DNA of 64,000 nt from Ecdyonurus torrentis (GCA_949318235.1 OX439127.1:4484436-4548435), one strand, 5' to 3'. Counted from the stretch's first letter, positions 1-10,855 are shown. Made by a program: numbers and translations. Notes: a model not told the origin generated them from the sequence alone.

Positions 1-741
1 GGAACAGTTCTAGGCGATCGCGTGCGTGGAGCATGTCCTGAGTCATTTGATAAGGCAGTATCGACTGCAATTGCATTCAATGAAGCAACAAGACGCGCAA
101 AAATTGAAAATCATCAATCTACAAATAATCAATATTTACCAAATTCAATATTACCCCCACCACTCAATCAATTTGAAACTACTCTACGTTCAAATACTTC
201 ATTCAATCGTAATTTATCACCTTACTACAATGATTATCAGTATCAAAAATTTATTGAAAATCAATATCGATCAGATTTTGCTGAAATTCAAAATCCTGAA
301 ATAATCAATCATCAATATTTCACTGAAACTTCTAATCGCAAAAAACGTCGATATCATCAAAATTCAGATAATAATCAATATAACTTCAACTCTCAAAATT
401 CATTCAATAATATCGATAATAATCAATCAGCTGGTTATTATGACTTCGATCAACATCAGTTCAATAGCTTTGATCAGTATAGGGAAAATGTGCAAGATTT
501 TACCCCTTGCAAGAAACCACGTGATTTACAACCCCCTGAATATTATTGTGAAAATGCAAAGCCTGAATATTATTGTGAAAATTCACAACAAGAATATTAT
601 TGCGAAAATTCGCAACAAGAAATTTCTCATTCATTAAATCCGAGCGATTCGCAACAAGAATTCTCTCGCTTGCAAGACGTGGAGCCAAATTTTCTCCAGG
701 GCGCCCCACACGGCCATGGGTTGCGCCAACCCCTAAATTAG
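1..741 (+). CDS. gag: Gag C-terminal part of the gypsy-type element (partial)
   Basis: This frame is open from the first base of the window and stops with TAG at 739-741. It encodes a Gln/Asn/Tyr-rich, low-complexity protein with a short basic stretch (KKRRYH, about residues 114-119) and three near-tandem EYYCEN units around 535-620. I see no CCHC zinc knuckle in the visible part, as in errantivirus-like Gag proteins that use a basic tail, although a knuckle could lie upstream. Its 3' end overlaps the pol frame, which is shifted by -1. The identification rests on position before a frameshift-linked pol rather than on a recognisable capsid domain. Confidence 0.75.
   Translation, partial: GTVLGDRVRGACPESFDKAVSTAIAFNEATRRAKIENHQSTNNQYLPNSILPPPLNQFETTLRSNTSFNRNLSPYYNDYQYQKFIENQYRSDFAEIQNPEIINHQYFTETSNRKKRRYHQNSDNNQYNFNSQNSFNNIDNNQSAGYYDFDQHQFNSFDQYRENVQDFTPCKKPRDLQPPEYYCENAKPEYYCENSQQEYYCENSQQEISHSLNPSDSQQEFSRLQDVEPNFLQGAPHGHGLRQPLN
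687..727 (+). promoter_or_regulatory. Programmed -1 ribosomal frameshift signal between gag and pol
   Basis: The heptamer A AAT TTT at 687-693 is in the gag frame as X XXY YYZ. A 6-nt spacer (694-699) follows. Then comes a stem: GGCGC plus CCCA (700-708) pairs with TGGG plus GCGCC (717-720, 723-727), with a TT bulge at 721-722 and an 8-nt loop. Slipping back one base moves ribosomes from the gag frame into the pol frame 46 nt before the gag stop. Heptamer, spacing and stem are read directly; activity is inferred. Confidence 0.8.
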
Positions 742-3700
742 AACAAAAATTTGTTCCAATTAGTAATAAAAACGTATATAATGTAAATAATCAATACAAT
801 TTAATTTTAGAATGTAAAATAAATAATAATAATATGCGATTTTTAATCGATACAGCAGCTGAAACTTCTGTAATATGGAATACTATAGATACTAGTAACT
901 TAATGAAAAATAAATTTCAAATATTTGGTTTGGGGAACCAAAAAGTAAATTCATATGGCTGCAAGAACGTGAAGATGAACATTGACCATAATAATTATAA
1001 AATTGAGATGCACGTTGTTAAGCATGAGTGTTACAATTATGATGGTTTGTTAGGAATTGATTTTTTGCGTAAATACAGGGGCGTGATTAACATCGGTAAA
1101 AATGAGATTACACTACATGGACACACATTTCCATTAGTATCAAGTTACACCGATGATTCAAATTATGCTGAGGTTAAGCATTTGGGACGCCAATTGCCTA
1201 CTCCACCTCGGTATACTCCACTTAAAACTACAGCACCCCTTAAAATTTCTCCAGGGAACGCAAAAATAAATTTCTTTCAAGTTTCTCATAAGCAAGCATT
1301 AGAATTTAGAAATAATTTCTTTGTCGTAGAGCCACTTGAAGTAAATCAGCCTCTCGATGAAAAAAGAATTTATATTGCACGTACTATATCACAATTAATT
1401 AAACAAGAATGTAATTCACATCATTGTACAAAAAATTGCATACAATGCAAATATTTTGTGCCCGTGCAAATTTCTAATTTCAATACTTCTGATATAACAA
1501 TAATCAAAGGTACGCTTATTGCTCGTATAATCGCAGTAACTCAAGATGATATTATGAGTGCGGATTGTCTCACGGCCGAGAGCAATACGGAGAATGCAAC
1601 TCGACACGTTCATAACATACACTCAGAAAATGTAGACTACGAAGAAGAGTTAGAAATTAATGAAGAAATATTAAATGAAAAATTACAACATTTACCACCT
1701 AAATTTAGAGAAGAATTTAAAGCTATGATATTAGATGATTTTCGTGATATATTCATAGAAAAGAAAATTAGAGAAGGTACTCATCTAGTAGAACATAATA
1801 TTCGTTTAACTGAAGATAAGATAGTTAGAACAAAACCATATAAAATAAGTATGGCACTGCAAGATTATGCCGATATTTCTCTAGGCGCTCAACTAGATTC
1901 AAGAACTATAAGAAAATCAACTAGCCCATATAATAGTGGCATAGTTTTAGTCAGGAAGAAAACACCTGATGGTACTATTCAATATAGAGTAACTTTGGAC
2001 CTGAGAAAAATCAATACTTTAACTGAAGCTGAGCCCTATGCATTCTTAAATATTCAAGATTCATTATCTAATCTATCAAAATGTAAATACTTTACAACTC
2101 TAGATTTAAAAGACTCATTTTACAATATACCACTTGCTGAAAATAGTAAAAAATACACTGCTTTTACTGTACCTTCAGGTAAATATGCAGGTACATACGA
2201 GTACAATTTTATGCCGCAAGGATTAAAAAATGCTTCAGCTAGTATGCAGCGATTTTTAGATGGATTACTTCATAATCTATCGCCTCTAATAGTGCTATGT
2301 TACATAGATGATCTATGTGTATTTTCTAATACAATAGAAGAAAATATTGCTAGAACTCGTCAAGTTTTAGAACGACTACAATATGGCAACGTCACAGTAA
2401 ACTTGAAAAAATGTCAATTTGCAGTGCAAAAAATTATTTTCCTAGGCTACACGATAGAAAATAATACAATATCAGCAGATCCTAGACTTGTACAAAAAAT
2501 TCAAGATTTCCAAATACCACACGATATTCGTGATGTAATGGCTTGGAATGGACTTTCAGGTTATTATAGAATATTAATTAAAAATTATGCTGAAATAAAT
2601 AGACCAATATCAGATTTATTAAAAAATCATAAAAATAATTTGAAGAAAAAAGTAGATTTCACTCAAGAATGCATAGATGCATTTTTCAAAATTAAAAAGA
2701 TTATGACGTCATCACCTGTACTAGCTATACCAGATCCTAGAAAAGAATTTCGACTTTGTGTTGATACGAGTGGCTGGGCCAGCGGCGCAGTCCTAGAACA
2801 GCTAGGTGAAGATGGAATTTATCATCCTTGTGCTTATGCATCCCGCAAACTTGCTCCTAGAGAACAAGCTGAATCAGCTGCAATTCGTGAAATGATAGGC
2901 TTTTGCTGGAGTTTAAAACACTTCAAATATTATTTGTATGGACAACCACATTTTACAGTAGTCGTAGATAATGCTGCATTAAAATATCTATTAACTATGA
3001 AAAATCCAAACAGTAAATTATTACGTATGGCACTTGAAATTTCAGATTATTCTTTCAGTGTAGTACATCGTGCAGGATTATCACATGGTAATGCCGATTC
3101 ATTAAGTAGATTTGTAAATGTAGTAATAGTATTTGATTTGGATGAATTGCAAAGTCATCAACAACGTGATCCAGAGTGTAAAATGTTAAGTAAAAAACCA
3201 AATTTTTTCAAACATGATGGCATATTATTTTACCAGTCAGGTAATGGTCCCAGAGCTGTACTTCCAAAATCATTGCGTAACATAGTATTACAGCAAGAAC
3301 ATGACTCAATTTTATCTGCACACTGTGGTAAACAAGTTACACACAAGAAAATAGCATCTCAATATTATTGGCCCAATAGAAGAAGAGACGTAGATTTTTA
3401 TTGTATGACATGTCCATCATGCGCAGCACGTCGTGAAACTGACAAAACAAAAATGAAACTTATAGAAATGCCACAACCTTGTGAAGCATTTGAATTTGTA
3501 GGTATAGATATTACTCAACTACCAGCTACTAGTGAATTTCAATATATTTTAACAATTGTTGATTTTTTCAGTCGTTTTCTTGTCATGATACCCATGCAAG
3601 ACCAAACTGCACAAACTGTAGCACGTAATTTCGTGAAACATTTTGCTCTTGTATATAATTGTCCTAAATATCTTTATTCAGACTTAGGCAGACAGTTTGA

Positions 3701-4577
3701 AAGTGAATTATTCTCTGAAATGTGTAAATTACTTGATATTACAAAACTCAGAACCACCCCTAAACACCCAGCTTCTAATGGAAAAACGGAAGTTGTGCAT
3801 AAAGACATTAAAAAAATGCTATCACATTATGTAAATAAACATCAAAAGAAGTGGCCTGAATTTTTGCAATATGTTGTTTGTGTACATAATACAAAACCGC
3901 ATCATAGTTTAAACAAATATTCGCCATATGAAGTTGTCTATGGTAAGAAAATGCGTACTCCATTTAGTTTAATTCAAGATGAACTGCCTGAAATTAACAA
4001 TGAAGATGTTCAAAATCTAGCTGAAAAGCTAAAATTAATATGTCAAGAAGTTTATGAAAATAATCACAAATCTTTCATGAAATATGCTAAAGCTCATAAT
4101 AAAAAAAGTAGAGAGGTAACTTTTAAAGTTGATGACATGGTATGGCTGCACGACGACTCAGTGAAGAAAGGAGAATCTCCAAAACTCGCTGCTAAATTCA
4201 AAGGACCATTTCCTATAACAAGAATTTTGTCGCCTGTAAACTCAGAAATACAGTTGCCAAATAGATTAGTAGTCGTGCATAATAATAGGTTGAAGTTGTT
4301 TAAAAAAAGAGCCACTACTGCCGTGTCTGTCTCTTGTTCACAGGTTCCAGCATCAGATGAACCGCACGATGATACAAGAAACAACCCACAACCCTCGACA
4401 AGCAAGCAAGATACGCCACGTCAACGAGTGACACGTGACACCCCACGTTCGGATGAGTCCGAGCACGAGGAAAATGACAATAACAGTGTTGTGAGTGAGG
4501 AAGAACTACCCCTAAGACCCGGTGTGAGAGCCACACGAGGAAGGACAGTGCAAGGTTTCTATAGTAAATTCATGTAA
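693..4577 (+). CDS. pol: Pol polyprotein: protease, reverse transcriptase, RNase H, integrase
   Basis: Read from the frameshift point, about 1,294 residues to TAA at 4575-4577; the frame itself is open from at least 600. The retropepsin motif is FLIDTAAETS with the catalytic Asp at 849 (residue ~53); DTA replaces the usual DTG. Reverse transcriptase has the first Asp in TLDLKDSF (2103) and the YIDD box at 2301-2312. RNase H begins CVDTSG (Asp 2763) and ends near GNADSLSR. Integrase has an HHCC zinc finger (His 3300 and 3321, Cys pair near 3402), then Asp 3507, Asp 3681 and Glu 3789, a DD35E spacing. A GPF-type C-terminal module follows (KFKGPFPITRI), then an acidic Ser/Thr-rich tail. There are no internal stops. 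The protein would copy element RNA to DNA and integrate it. Confidence 0.93.
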   Translation, partial: SPGRPTRPWVAPTPKLEQKFVPISNKNVYNVNNQYNLILECKINNNNMRFLIDTAAETSVIWNTIDTSNLMKNKFQIFGLGNQKVNSYGCKNVKMNIDHNNYKIEMHVVKHECYNYDGLLGIDFLRKYRGVINIGKNEITLHGHTFPLVSSYTDDSNYAEVKHLGRQLPTPPRYTPLKTTAPLKISPGNAKINFFQVSHKQALEFRNNFFVVEPLEVNQPLDEKRIYIARTISQLIKQECNSHHCTKNCIQCKYFVPVQISNFNTSDITIIKGTLIARIIAVTQDDIMSADCLTAESNTENATRHVHNIHSENVDYEEELEINEEILNEKLQHLPPKFREEFKAMILDDFRDIFIEKKIREGTHLVEHNIRLTEDKIVRTKPYKISMALQDYADISLGAQLDSRTIRKSTSPYNSGIVLVRKKTPDGTIQYRVTLDLRKINTLTEAEPYAFLNIQDSLSNLSKCKYFTTLDLKDSFYNIPLAENSKKYTAFTVPSGKYAGTYEYNFMPQGLKNASASMQRFLDGLLHNLSPLIVLCYIDDLCVFSNTIEENIARTRQVLERLQYGNVTVNLKKCQFAVQKIIFLGYTIENNTISADPRLVQKIQDFQIPHDIRDVMAWNGLSGYYRILIKNYAEINRPISDLLKNHKNNLKKKVDFTQECIDAFFKIKKIMTSSPVLAIPDPRKEFRLCVDTSGWASGAVLEQLGEDGIYHPCAYASRKLAPREQAESAAIREMIGFCWSLKHFKYYLYGQPHFTVVVDNAALKYLLTMKNPNSKLLRMALEISDYSFSVVHRAGLSHGNADSLSRFVNVVIVFDLDELQSHQQRDPECKMLSKKPNFFKHDGILFYQSGNGPRAVLPKSLRNIVLQQEHDSILSAHCGKQVTHKKIASQYYWPNRRRDVDFYCMTCPSCAARRETDKTKMKLIEMPQPCEAFEFVGIDITQLPATSEFQYILTIVDFFSRFLVMIPMQDQTAQTVARNFVKHFALVYNCPKYLYSDLGRQFESELFSEMCKLLDITKLRTTPKHPASNGKTEVVHKDIKKMLSHYVNKHQKKWPEFLQYVVCVHNTKPHHSLNKYSPYEVVYGKKMRTPFSLIQDELPEINNEDVQNLAEKLKLICQEVYENNHKSFMKYAKAHNKKSREVTFKVDDMVWLHDDSVKKGESPKLAAKFKGPFPITRILSPVNSEIQLPNRLVVVHNNRLKLFKKRATTAVSVSCSQVPASDEPHDDTRNNPQPSTSKQDTPRQRVTRDTPRSDESEHEENDNNSVVSEEELPLRPGVRATRGRTVQGFYSKFM

Positions 4578-6524
4578 TTTCGTGATTTACAGACTTGAAA
4601 ATCAAAACACAATTAATTATATAATTTCAAACTAAAAGTTATCATTTTTCTATAGAAAATAACTTTTATTGCAAAAGATAACTAAAATATTAACTAATTC
4701 ATCAGTTAGAAATAAAATATTAAAAAATATTATATACCGTAAAAAGTATAATTACTTACAAATTATAAATATCAAAATAAAAAATAGTAATAATTATCAT
4801 CATATAAACTATATATAAAAACAAAAAATTATATAAAACATTAACACAATACTTTAATTTAAAATTAAACACTTAATATGCGTTAAAACTACAAAAAAAG
4901 TAACATTTAAAGTTTCAATAAGTAAAAGTTAGTTTAATTAATCTATCAAAATAAGTTGTATTTTTAAATACCATATCTTAAATATCATATTTTAACTAAA
5001 AACTGCAATAATTTAATTACACGTAAAAAAAAAAAAAAAAAAACAAAAAAAAAAAAAAAACATTTTACACTGAAAAAATGCAAAGTGTAAAAATAATATT
5101 TACAATAATAATAAAGTAAAAAAAAAAAAATTAATAAATAAATAAAGATTTAAGTTTATCTATAATTAATAATAATTTTAAAACTAATGTTTAAAGAATA
5201 ATAAATAAAAATGTGTCATTTTGTTTCAATTTCATATGCTTAAAAATATATATTATATTAACTAAAAAATTACGATTCAGTAAAATAATAATATCGAATA
5301 AAAATAATTACTTTAATAATAATAGTTTTAAATCTCATAAAAAAATATACATAATTTTCTTATAACATCAAGATATATGCAAAAAATTGAATGTAAAAAA
5401 TAATTAACTATTTAACTCTAAATAATAATTGCAATAAAAAAAAAAGCACGAAATAAAGTTTAATTTGCATGAAATATCAATTATTAAACGAAAAATTTAC
5501 AATAATTTCTATTTATGTAATATTACTTAATGTAAAATCATAAACATTTATGAAAAAATTAACACATAAACCATATAAGGGCAATACTTTATTGTCTTAT
5601 ATACAACTCATTTTATTCTCTAAATAAAATTCAATTTAAAATTATGTCATATGTTGAAATACTGAATGAAAATTATCATGCCAAGCATATTATTGCATTA
5701 TTGCTAATCAATAATATCAATAATAATAATAATAATAATAATAAAACAATAAAAAAAAAAAAAAAAAAAAGTTTTAAATCTTATAATAAATATATAATAT
5801 TCATTCAATATTCTAGTTTATCTTGCAATTTGCTAAAAATTAATAAAACCATTAAAAATAACAAATTTCTAAGTATATAAAAAAAAAAAAAAAAAAAAAA
5901 AAACTTATAATATTATATTGTTAAAAACCTATTTTTAAATCTATTTTTGTATTTAACTATAAAACATTTTAATGCAAATCGTAATTTTTAAATATAATTC
6001 ATATATCTATATTTTACCGTAATTTTAAAAGTAAAAATAAACGTAATAAAAAGAAATAATATAGAAAAAATGCGTAATATACAATATTTTGTATTACTTA
6101 TATAACAAAAATTTCATTCTGTTATGTTATATCAATAATAATATTCAATGAATATGATTTAAAAATAATTCATAACAATATTAATTTTGAATAATAATTT
6201 TACCTAAAAATAGCAATAATTATAAAATTCGTTTTAATTTCATTTACTGAATTTCTCATGTATAAAAAGTTCTACATTATAAAAAGTAAGAAAAGAAAAA
6301 ATTCTCAGTAAATTGTCATATGCTAAATAAGCTACATAAACGGATGTAACTTTCCTATAATTTTGCTTACGAGTAAATTCTCATATATTTTTAAAATGTA
6401 TGTATTATGTCATGTCAGACTTTGCTTTTCTTCGCTTCCATGCAACACAACACCACATTTTATATTGCACAGATGCATAATAACTCGCCTGCTTAGTAAT
6501 CATTCTTGGGGGCAAGAATTTTCC
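4578..6524 (+). other. AT-rich non-coding spacer between pol and the 3' LTR
   Basis: About 1.95 kb of extremely AT-rich sequence with several poly-A runs (5026-5060, 5750-5770, 5880-5903). No frame looks like an envelope or any known domain; the one longer frame (5644-5880) is Asn/Lys homopolymer. It sits where gypsy-type elements may carry env, so it could be a decayed or replaced third gene, but nothing in it shows that. Confidence 0.6.
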
Positions 6525-6535
6525 GAGAAGGGGGG
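6525..6535 (+). promoter_or_regulatory. Polypurine tract priming plus-strand synthesis
   Basis: An 11-base all-purine run, GAGAAGGGGGG, immediately before a TG dinucleotide that can open the LTR. Position and composition match the plus-strand primer of LTR retrotransposons. Confidence 0.8.
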
Positions 6536-6538
6536 TGA

Positions 6539-7188
6539 TGTAACCCGCGCGTCCTAAATATCAATATTAATAATAAAATAATGTAATGTTTTATTATTGA
6601 TATTTAGTCCTCTTTACATATTCGCGTTCATATAGTACAAGATGTACTTCTTTATAATATAACTGCATAAAAAGTGCAGTATAGCATAATTGCGTGTGTT
6701 GCGTGCGAGGCGACGGGAAGAAAGATAGTCTGAGTGTGGAGCTTGAGGTGTCGCGCTGGCGCCTCAAGCTATAACGCCGCTCTATGCATTGTTCGGCATA
6801 TAGCGCTAATTTTATCACTTATAATCCACATTCATAATTTTATAATAAAATATAGTGTTACTTATGTGAGTTTTTGATTTGAAAAGTTCTCCAATATCAT
6901 ATAAGAATGCAGAAGAATTAATAACATTATATTGCTAATAAACATTATCAATAACAGTTATAATTGACAATCTTTTAGTATAGATTATCAATAAGTTATC
7001 ACAGAATTATTCATTAATACATCCACCAAAGCTGTACGCTTTGCGTGAATATTCAGCGACGGCCGAGAGCGACGAGGACGAGTCCGGCGGCAGAGCAGGT
7101 TACAGCGGCGGAGCGCCGGAGAGCGAGAAGAAGGTAACTCAGTAGCGGGGTTCGGGGTTCGGAAAACAACATTCACTATGGCGCAGGC

Positions 7189-7192
<4 letters not shown>
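6539..7192 (+). repeat. 3' long terminal repeat of the gypsy-type element
   Basis: Placed from the polypurine tract to the (TA)n run. It begins TGTAACCC and ends GGCTACA, giving TGTA...TACA terminal symmetry. A start at 6536 (TGATGTAACC) would abut the polypurine tract and is also possible. Inside are a near-perfect AT palindrome at 6554-6608, a second stem (CTTGAGG...GCCTCAAG) near 6750, AATAAA at about 6844, and a GC-rich 3' part (7050-7170) unlike its surroundings, which would be the R/U5 side. Without the 5' LTR the boundaries cannot be confirmed. Confidence 0.7.

Positions 7193-7236
<44 letters not shown>
7191..7236. repeat. (TA)n microsatellite
   Basis: Pure TA dinucleotide run directly at the right end of the LTR. 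Confidence 0.95.
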
Positions 7237-7238
<2 letters not shown>

Positions 7239-7304
7239 AGCATAGATTTAAGCATAGATACATAGCTGGAATTTTTATAATATTTAACAGAGAAATAACT
7301 ATAT

Positions 7305-7600
7305 AGGGTGTATGCGCATGAAGCTGCGCTGTATACGCTGCGACGCCATACTGGAGTAATGAATGACATTGCTCATCATGGGACTTACCTTTTTTTTTGG
7401 GGAGGGGGGCGTTACTTCTTTAGTTATTATTATTTTTCTTGCATAATCATATTGAAACATGTGAACACTTAACAGTAACAATGCTCTCCAAAATATTAGA
7501 AAGTTTTTTTAAACTGGCAAAATATGTAATATTTCTATACAGGCTCACGTTATTTAGTGCTCACTTATGGTGTCTACTTTTATATCAATGCAAACACCCA
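7305..7600 (+). mobile_element. MITE family 1, copy 1 (full length)
   Basis: Family 1 consensus by eye: left end AGGGTGTATGCGCATGACGT, then a segment containing CATACTGGAGTAATGAA and ATTGCTCAGCATAGGACAA, a poly-T rich middle, CTCAAAAATATTG, GCCCATGTTATTTAGTG, GGCGTCGACTTTAACATGAA, right end CACCCT. Terminal inverted repeats are short (AGGGTGTATGC). Copies are about 250-310 bp, non-coding, and usually flanked by TATA/ATA. No transposase is encoded, so it is non-autonomous. The strand given throughout puts the TGACGTCA end first. This copy has both ends (CACCCA on the right) but lacks the intact TGACGTCA. Confidence 0.85.
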
Positions 7601-7732
7601 CAACAAAGTTATCACATTTCTTTTCCATAAATACTGCGCATTGTGAATTTTGAATTTTGCATATTACGCGTAATATTTGTAAGTATAATTAACATTTTTA
7701 CTTAGAAGATCTGATTGTGAACTCGGCAATTT

Positions 7733-7775
<43 letters not shown>
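7733..7775. repeat. (GA)n microsatellite
   Basis: Uninterrupted GA dinucleotide run. Confidence 0.95.
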
Positions 7776-7777
<2 letters not shown>

Positions 7778-7983
7778 TACAAATACAACAAAGTAACAAC
7801 AACAAGAAAAAGAAAAATAAGAAGTATCAAGAAAAATTAGTTCAACAATATAATAATTACGGACACGTGATTAACAAAGTTAACTTTTATGGTAATTTAA
7901 ATGCAATGAAATTAATGTTTCAGCAGAAAAAAAAATAAATAAATAAAAAATAATTTTAATAAATCATCAAAAATATGAAATTC

Positions 7984-8477
7984 TCCTTTCCTTTCCTTTC
8001 CTTTCCTTTCCTTTCCTTTCCTTTCCTTTCCTTTCCTTTCCTTTCCTTTCCTTTCCTTTCCTTTCCTTTCCTTTCCTTTCCTTTCCTTTCCTTTCCTTTC
8101 CTTTCCTTTCCTTTCCTTTCCTTTCCTCTCCTCTCCTCTCCTCTCCTCTCCTCTCCTCTCCTCTCCTCTCCTCTCCTCTCCTCTCCTCTCCTCTCCTCTC
8201 CTCTCCTCTCCTCTCCTCTCCTCTCCTCTCCTCTCCTCTCCTCTCCTCTCCTCTCCTCTCCTCTCCTCTCCTCTCCTCTCCTCTCCTCTCCTCTCCTCTC
8301 CTCTCCTCTCCTCTCCTCTCCTCTCCTCTCCTCTCCTCTCCTCTCCTCTCCTCTCCTCTCCTCTCCTCTCCTCTCCTCTCCTCTCCTCTCCTCTCCTCTC
8401 CTCTCCTCTCCTTTCCTTTCCTTTCCTTTCCTTTCCTTTCCTTTCCTTTCCTTTCCTTTCCTTTCCTTTCCTTTCCT
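7984..8477. repeat. Compound pentanucleotide array (CCTTT)n-(CCTCT)n-(CCTTT)n
   Basis: Three blocks with sharp borders: about 140 bp of CCTTT, about 284 bp of CCTCT (roughly 8127-8410), then about 66 bp of CCTTT. All are strictly pyrimidine on the plus strand. A 190-residue open frame through it is only an artefact of a repeat lacking stops. Confidence 0.95.
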
Positions 8478-9475
8478 AACCTATCCTCTCCATTGCTTTC
8501 CTTTCTTTTCTTTCTTTCATTTTTTGTATGAAAATTTGCTGCAATAATTTTTAAAAAACTTAAAGCAGATTATTAATTATACATGTCACATAAATGAAAC
8601 AATTAGAATAATTTAACCAGTAATTGTCGTCGCCTATAGGATGGGGTTTCGTCAATTCTTTAATTAACCCTCAAAATTTAATTTAATTAAATTTAATTCT
8701 AAGATTGGTTTTAGTACGTAAATATTTTATCGTAATTTTCCATGGTTAATGCTTTGTTTTAAAAAAATTCACTCAAAAAAATAAATAATAATATATTAAT
8801 CTATTATAAAAAGAAATACCGTAGAGTGGCGTATCTCGAATAATGTACTTAATAATTTCGTAATTTCAAAATTTTATGTATGAAATTATGGTTTAACGCT
8901 AAATAACATGGCTATGTTTTGTTTTATAGGTGGTGATTCCAGTAGACAATTGGGAAAAACTAAAACTACTTTCAATTTTCAATGTTATGAAAGTTATGAA
9001 GTAAACAGATTTACTGGACTAACAAATTTACCAAAAAAAAAAAAAAAAAAAAAAAGATTGAAAAAAATACTGCCTGTCTGATGCAGGACATAAAATATAA
9101 ATATAGATCTCTCTTATAACAAAAATCATCACTTAAAAAAAACTGGAAATGCAATAAATAAATTGTAAGAATATGCGTGTATAGTTTGAATATTTATAGA
9201 AATTAATATTTTGCTGCATTATTAAAATATTCTTATTTATACTGCATTTAAATTGTCAGTATAAGTAATTAAATTCTTATTTAATGACCATAGGACACAT
9301 AAATATTAGTGATTGATAGATTTATTGAGTGCATGACATTAAAATTGTTGAACAATTTGATATACGTGACAGGCACGACATGGTAAAACACAGGCTTCTT
9401 TTGTTTCTTGATCTGAAGTAGTTGTGGAGTGATGGAGAGCACTATATGTGAGGTTTGTCACTTGTTTTGTTGTAT

Positions 9476-9772
9476 AGAGTGCAAGATGTGCATGACGTCA
9501 TAATGAATGCATGCCATACTGGAGCAATAAACGACTTTGCTCAGAATAGAACTTTTTTTCTTGGGAAAGTTAACTTTTCTATTATTTATCATTATTATTA
9601 TCACATACTTGAAAATCTATTTAATCCTTTGTTAATAACATCAATTGATGCTCTCAAAAATAATACATGCAGAGTATTTTTAAATTGCCAAAATTTGTCA
9701 TTTTTCCATGCCGGGCCATGTTATTTAGTGCCCACATATGGCGTCTACTTTTTATATGAATGCAACCACCCT
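9476..9772 (+). mobile_element. MITE family 1, copy 2 (full length)
   Basis: Left end AGAGTGCAAGATG with TGACGTCA at 9493-9500; right end GAATGCAACCACCCT. Flanked by TATA on both sides. Lies 56 bp from an oppositely oriented copy. Confidence 0.85.
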
Positions 9773-9828
9773 ATAGCTTGGTATGGAAATCAAGGTTAGA
9801 GATACTGGAAATATTAAATATATATGAT

Positions 9829-10070
9829 AGGGTGCTTGCATTCATATAAAGGTGGACGCCATATGTGAGCACTAAATAACACGTGTTGCGTGCCGCGCCA
9901 GTATAGACAATTATACAATATGCCAATTTGGAAATACTGTGCACTATTTTTGAGAGCATTTTCCAATAATTTTTTTCAAAAACTACGTTTGCGCTGTGCT
10001 GAGAATTATTATTCATTAATAAAGTATGGCGTCAAAGCGCACTCAGTATGACGTAATGTGCATACACTCT
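9829..10070 (-). mobile_element. MITE family 1, copy 3 (full length, reverse)
   Basis: Begins AGGGTGCTTGCATTCAT and ends GCATACACTCT. The CRE core has decayed to TGACGTAA. With copy 2 it forms an inverted pair. Confidence 0.85.
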
Positions 10071-10351
10071 ATAGACATATAATTATAAATAAGAAGGTGT
10101 ATCGTTGCTTACATGAGATGCATATATTAATGAACACTGCATGCTACTGTCAATTAGAGACAAAAAACCATCCTTGTGTGCTGGTGTGAAGCTTGTTTTT
10201 CTGTTCGTCTTTTGCAGACGATAATAGAGTTAAAATATAGCGTAGTGTAATTAGTTATAGCGTGGCATAAGAGTGGAATACTTGTAGCACTTCGAGAGAC
10301 GGAGAGGACAAGATTGATATATTTTATTTTAGCAAGAAAAAATTATTTTTA

Positions 10352-10620
<269 letters not shown>

Positions 10621-10814
10621 ATTCTTTAATTTACATGATGTGCTTAACAAAAGATTTTGAATAAAATATTTTAACCAAGAAATATAAATTGGTATAATAG
10701 CAAATGTAAAAAGAAATAATAATAAATATAATGCACATTTATATATTTGTTCAGAATTACACTATTAATAGTATTAAATTTGAATACTTGACTTTCTTCA
10801 ATGAGTTTAGTTTA

Positions 10815-10855
<41 letters not shown>

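Larger units (their letters stand above)
1..7192 (+). mobile_element. Ty3/gypsy-type LTR retrotransposon, 5' end outside the window
   Basis: The order is gag C-terminus, -1 frameshift overlap, pol (protease, reverse transcriptase, RNase H, integrase), AT-rich 3' spacer, polypurine tract, 3' LTR. Integrase after RNase H is the Ty3/gypsy (Metaviridae) order. The pol frame is uninterrupted and all catalytic residues checked are present, so the copy looks recent. The primer-binding site, 5' LTR and gag start are not in the window. No env frame is seen. The right end abuts a (TA)n run, so a target-site duplication cannot be judged. Confidence 0.93.
7601..9475. other. Gene-free stretch dominated by a pentanucleotide array
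   Basis: Apart from the (GA)n and CCTTT/CCTCT arrays listed separately, it is AT-rich unique-looking DNA with poly-A at 9034-9054. No coding region or RNA gene is supported. Confidence 0.6.

Noticed and set aside
4578..6524. env gene of the gypsy-type element
   Set aside because: No frame with signal peptide, cleavage site or membrane anchor; only AT-rich low complexity.
7975..8547. 190-residue frame of Leu/Ser/Phe repeats
   Set aside because: Translation of the CCTTT/CCTCT array; no gene structure.
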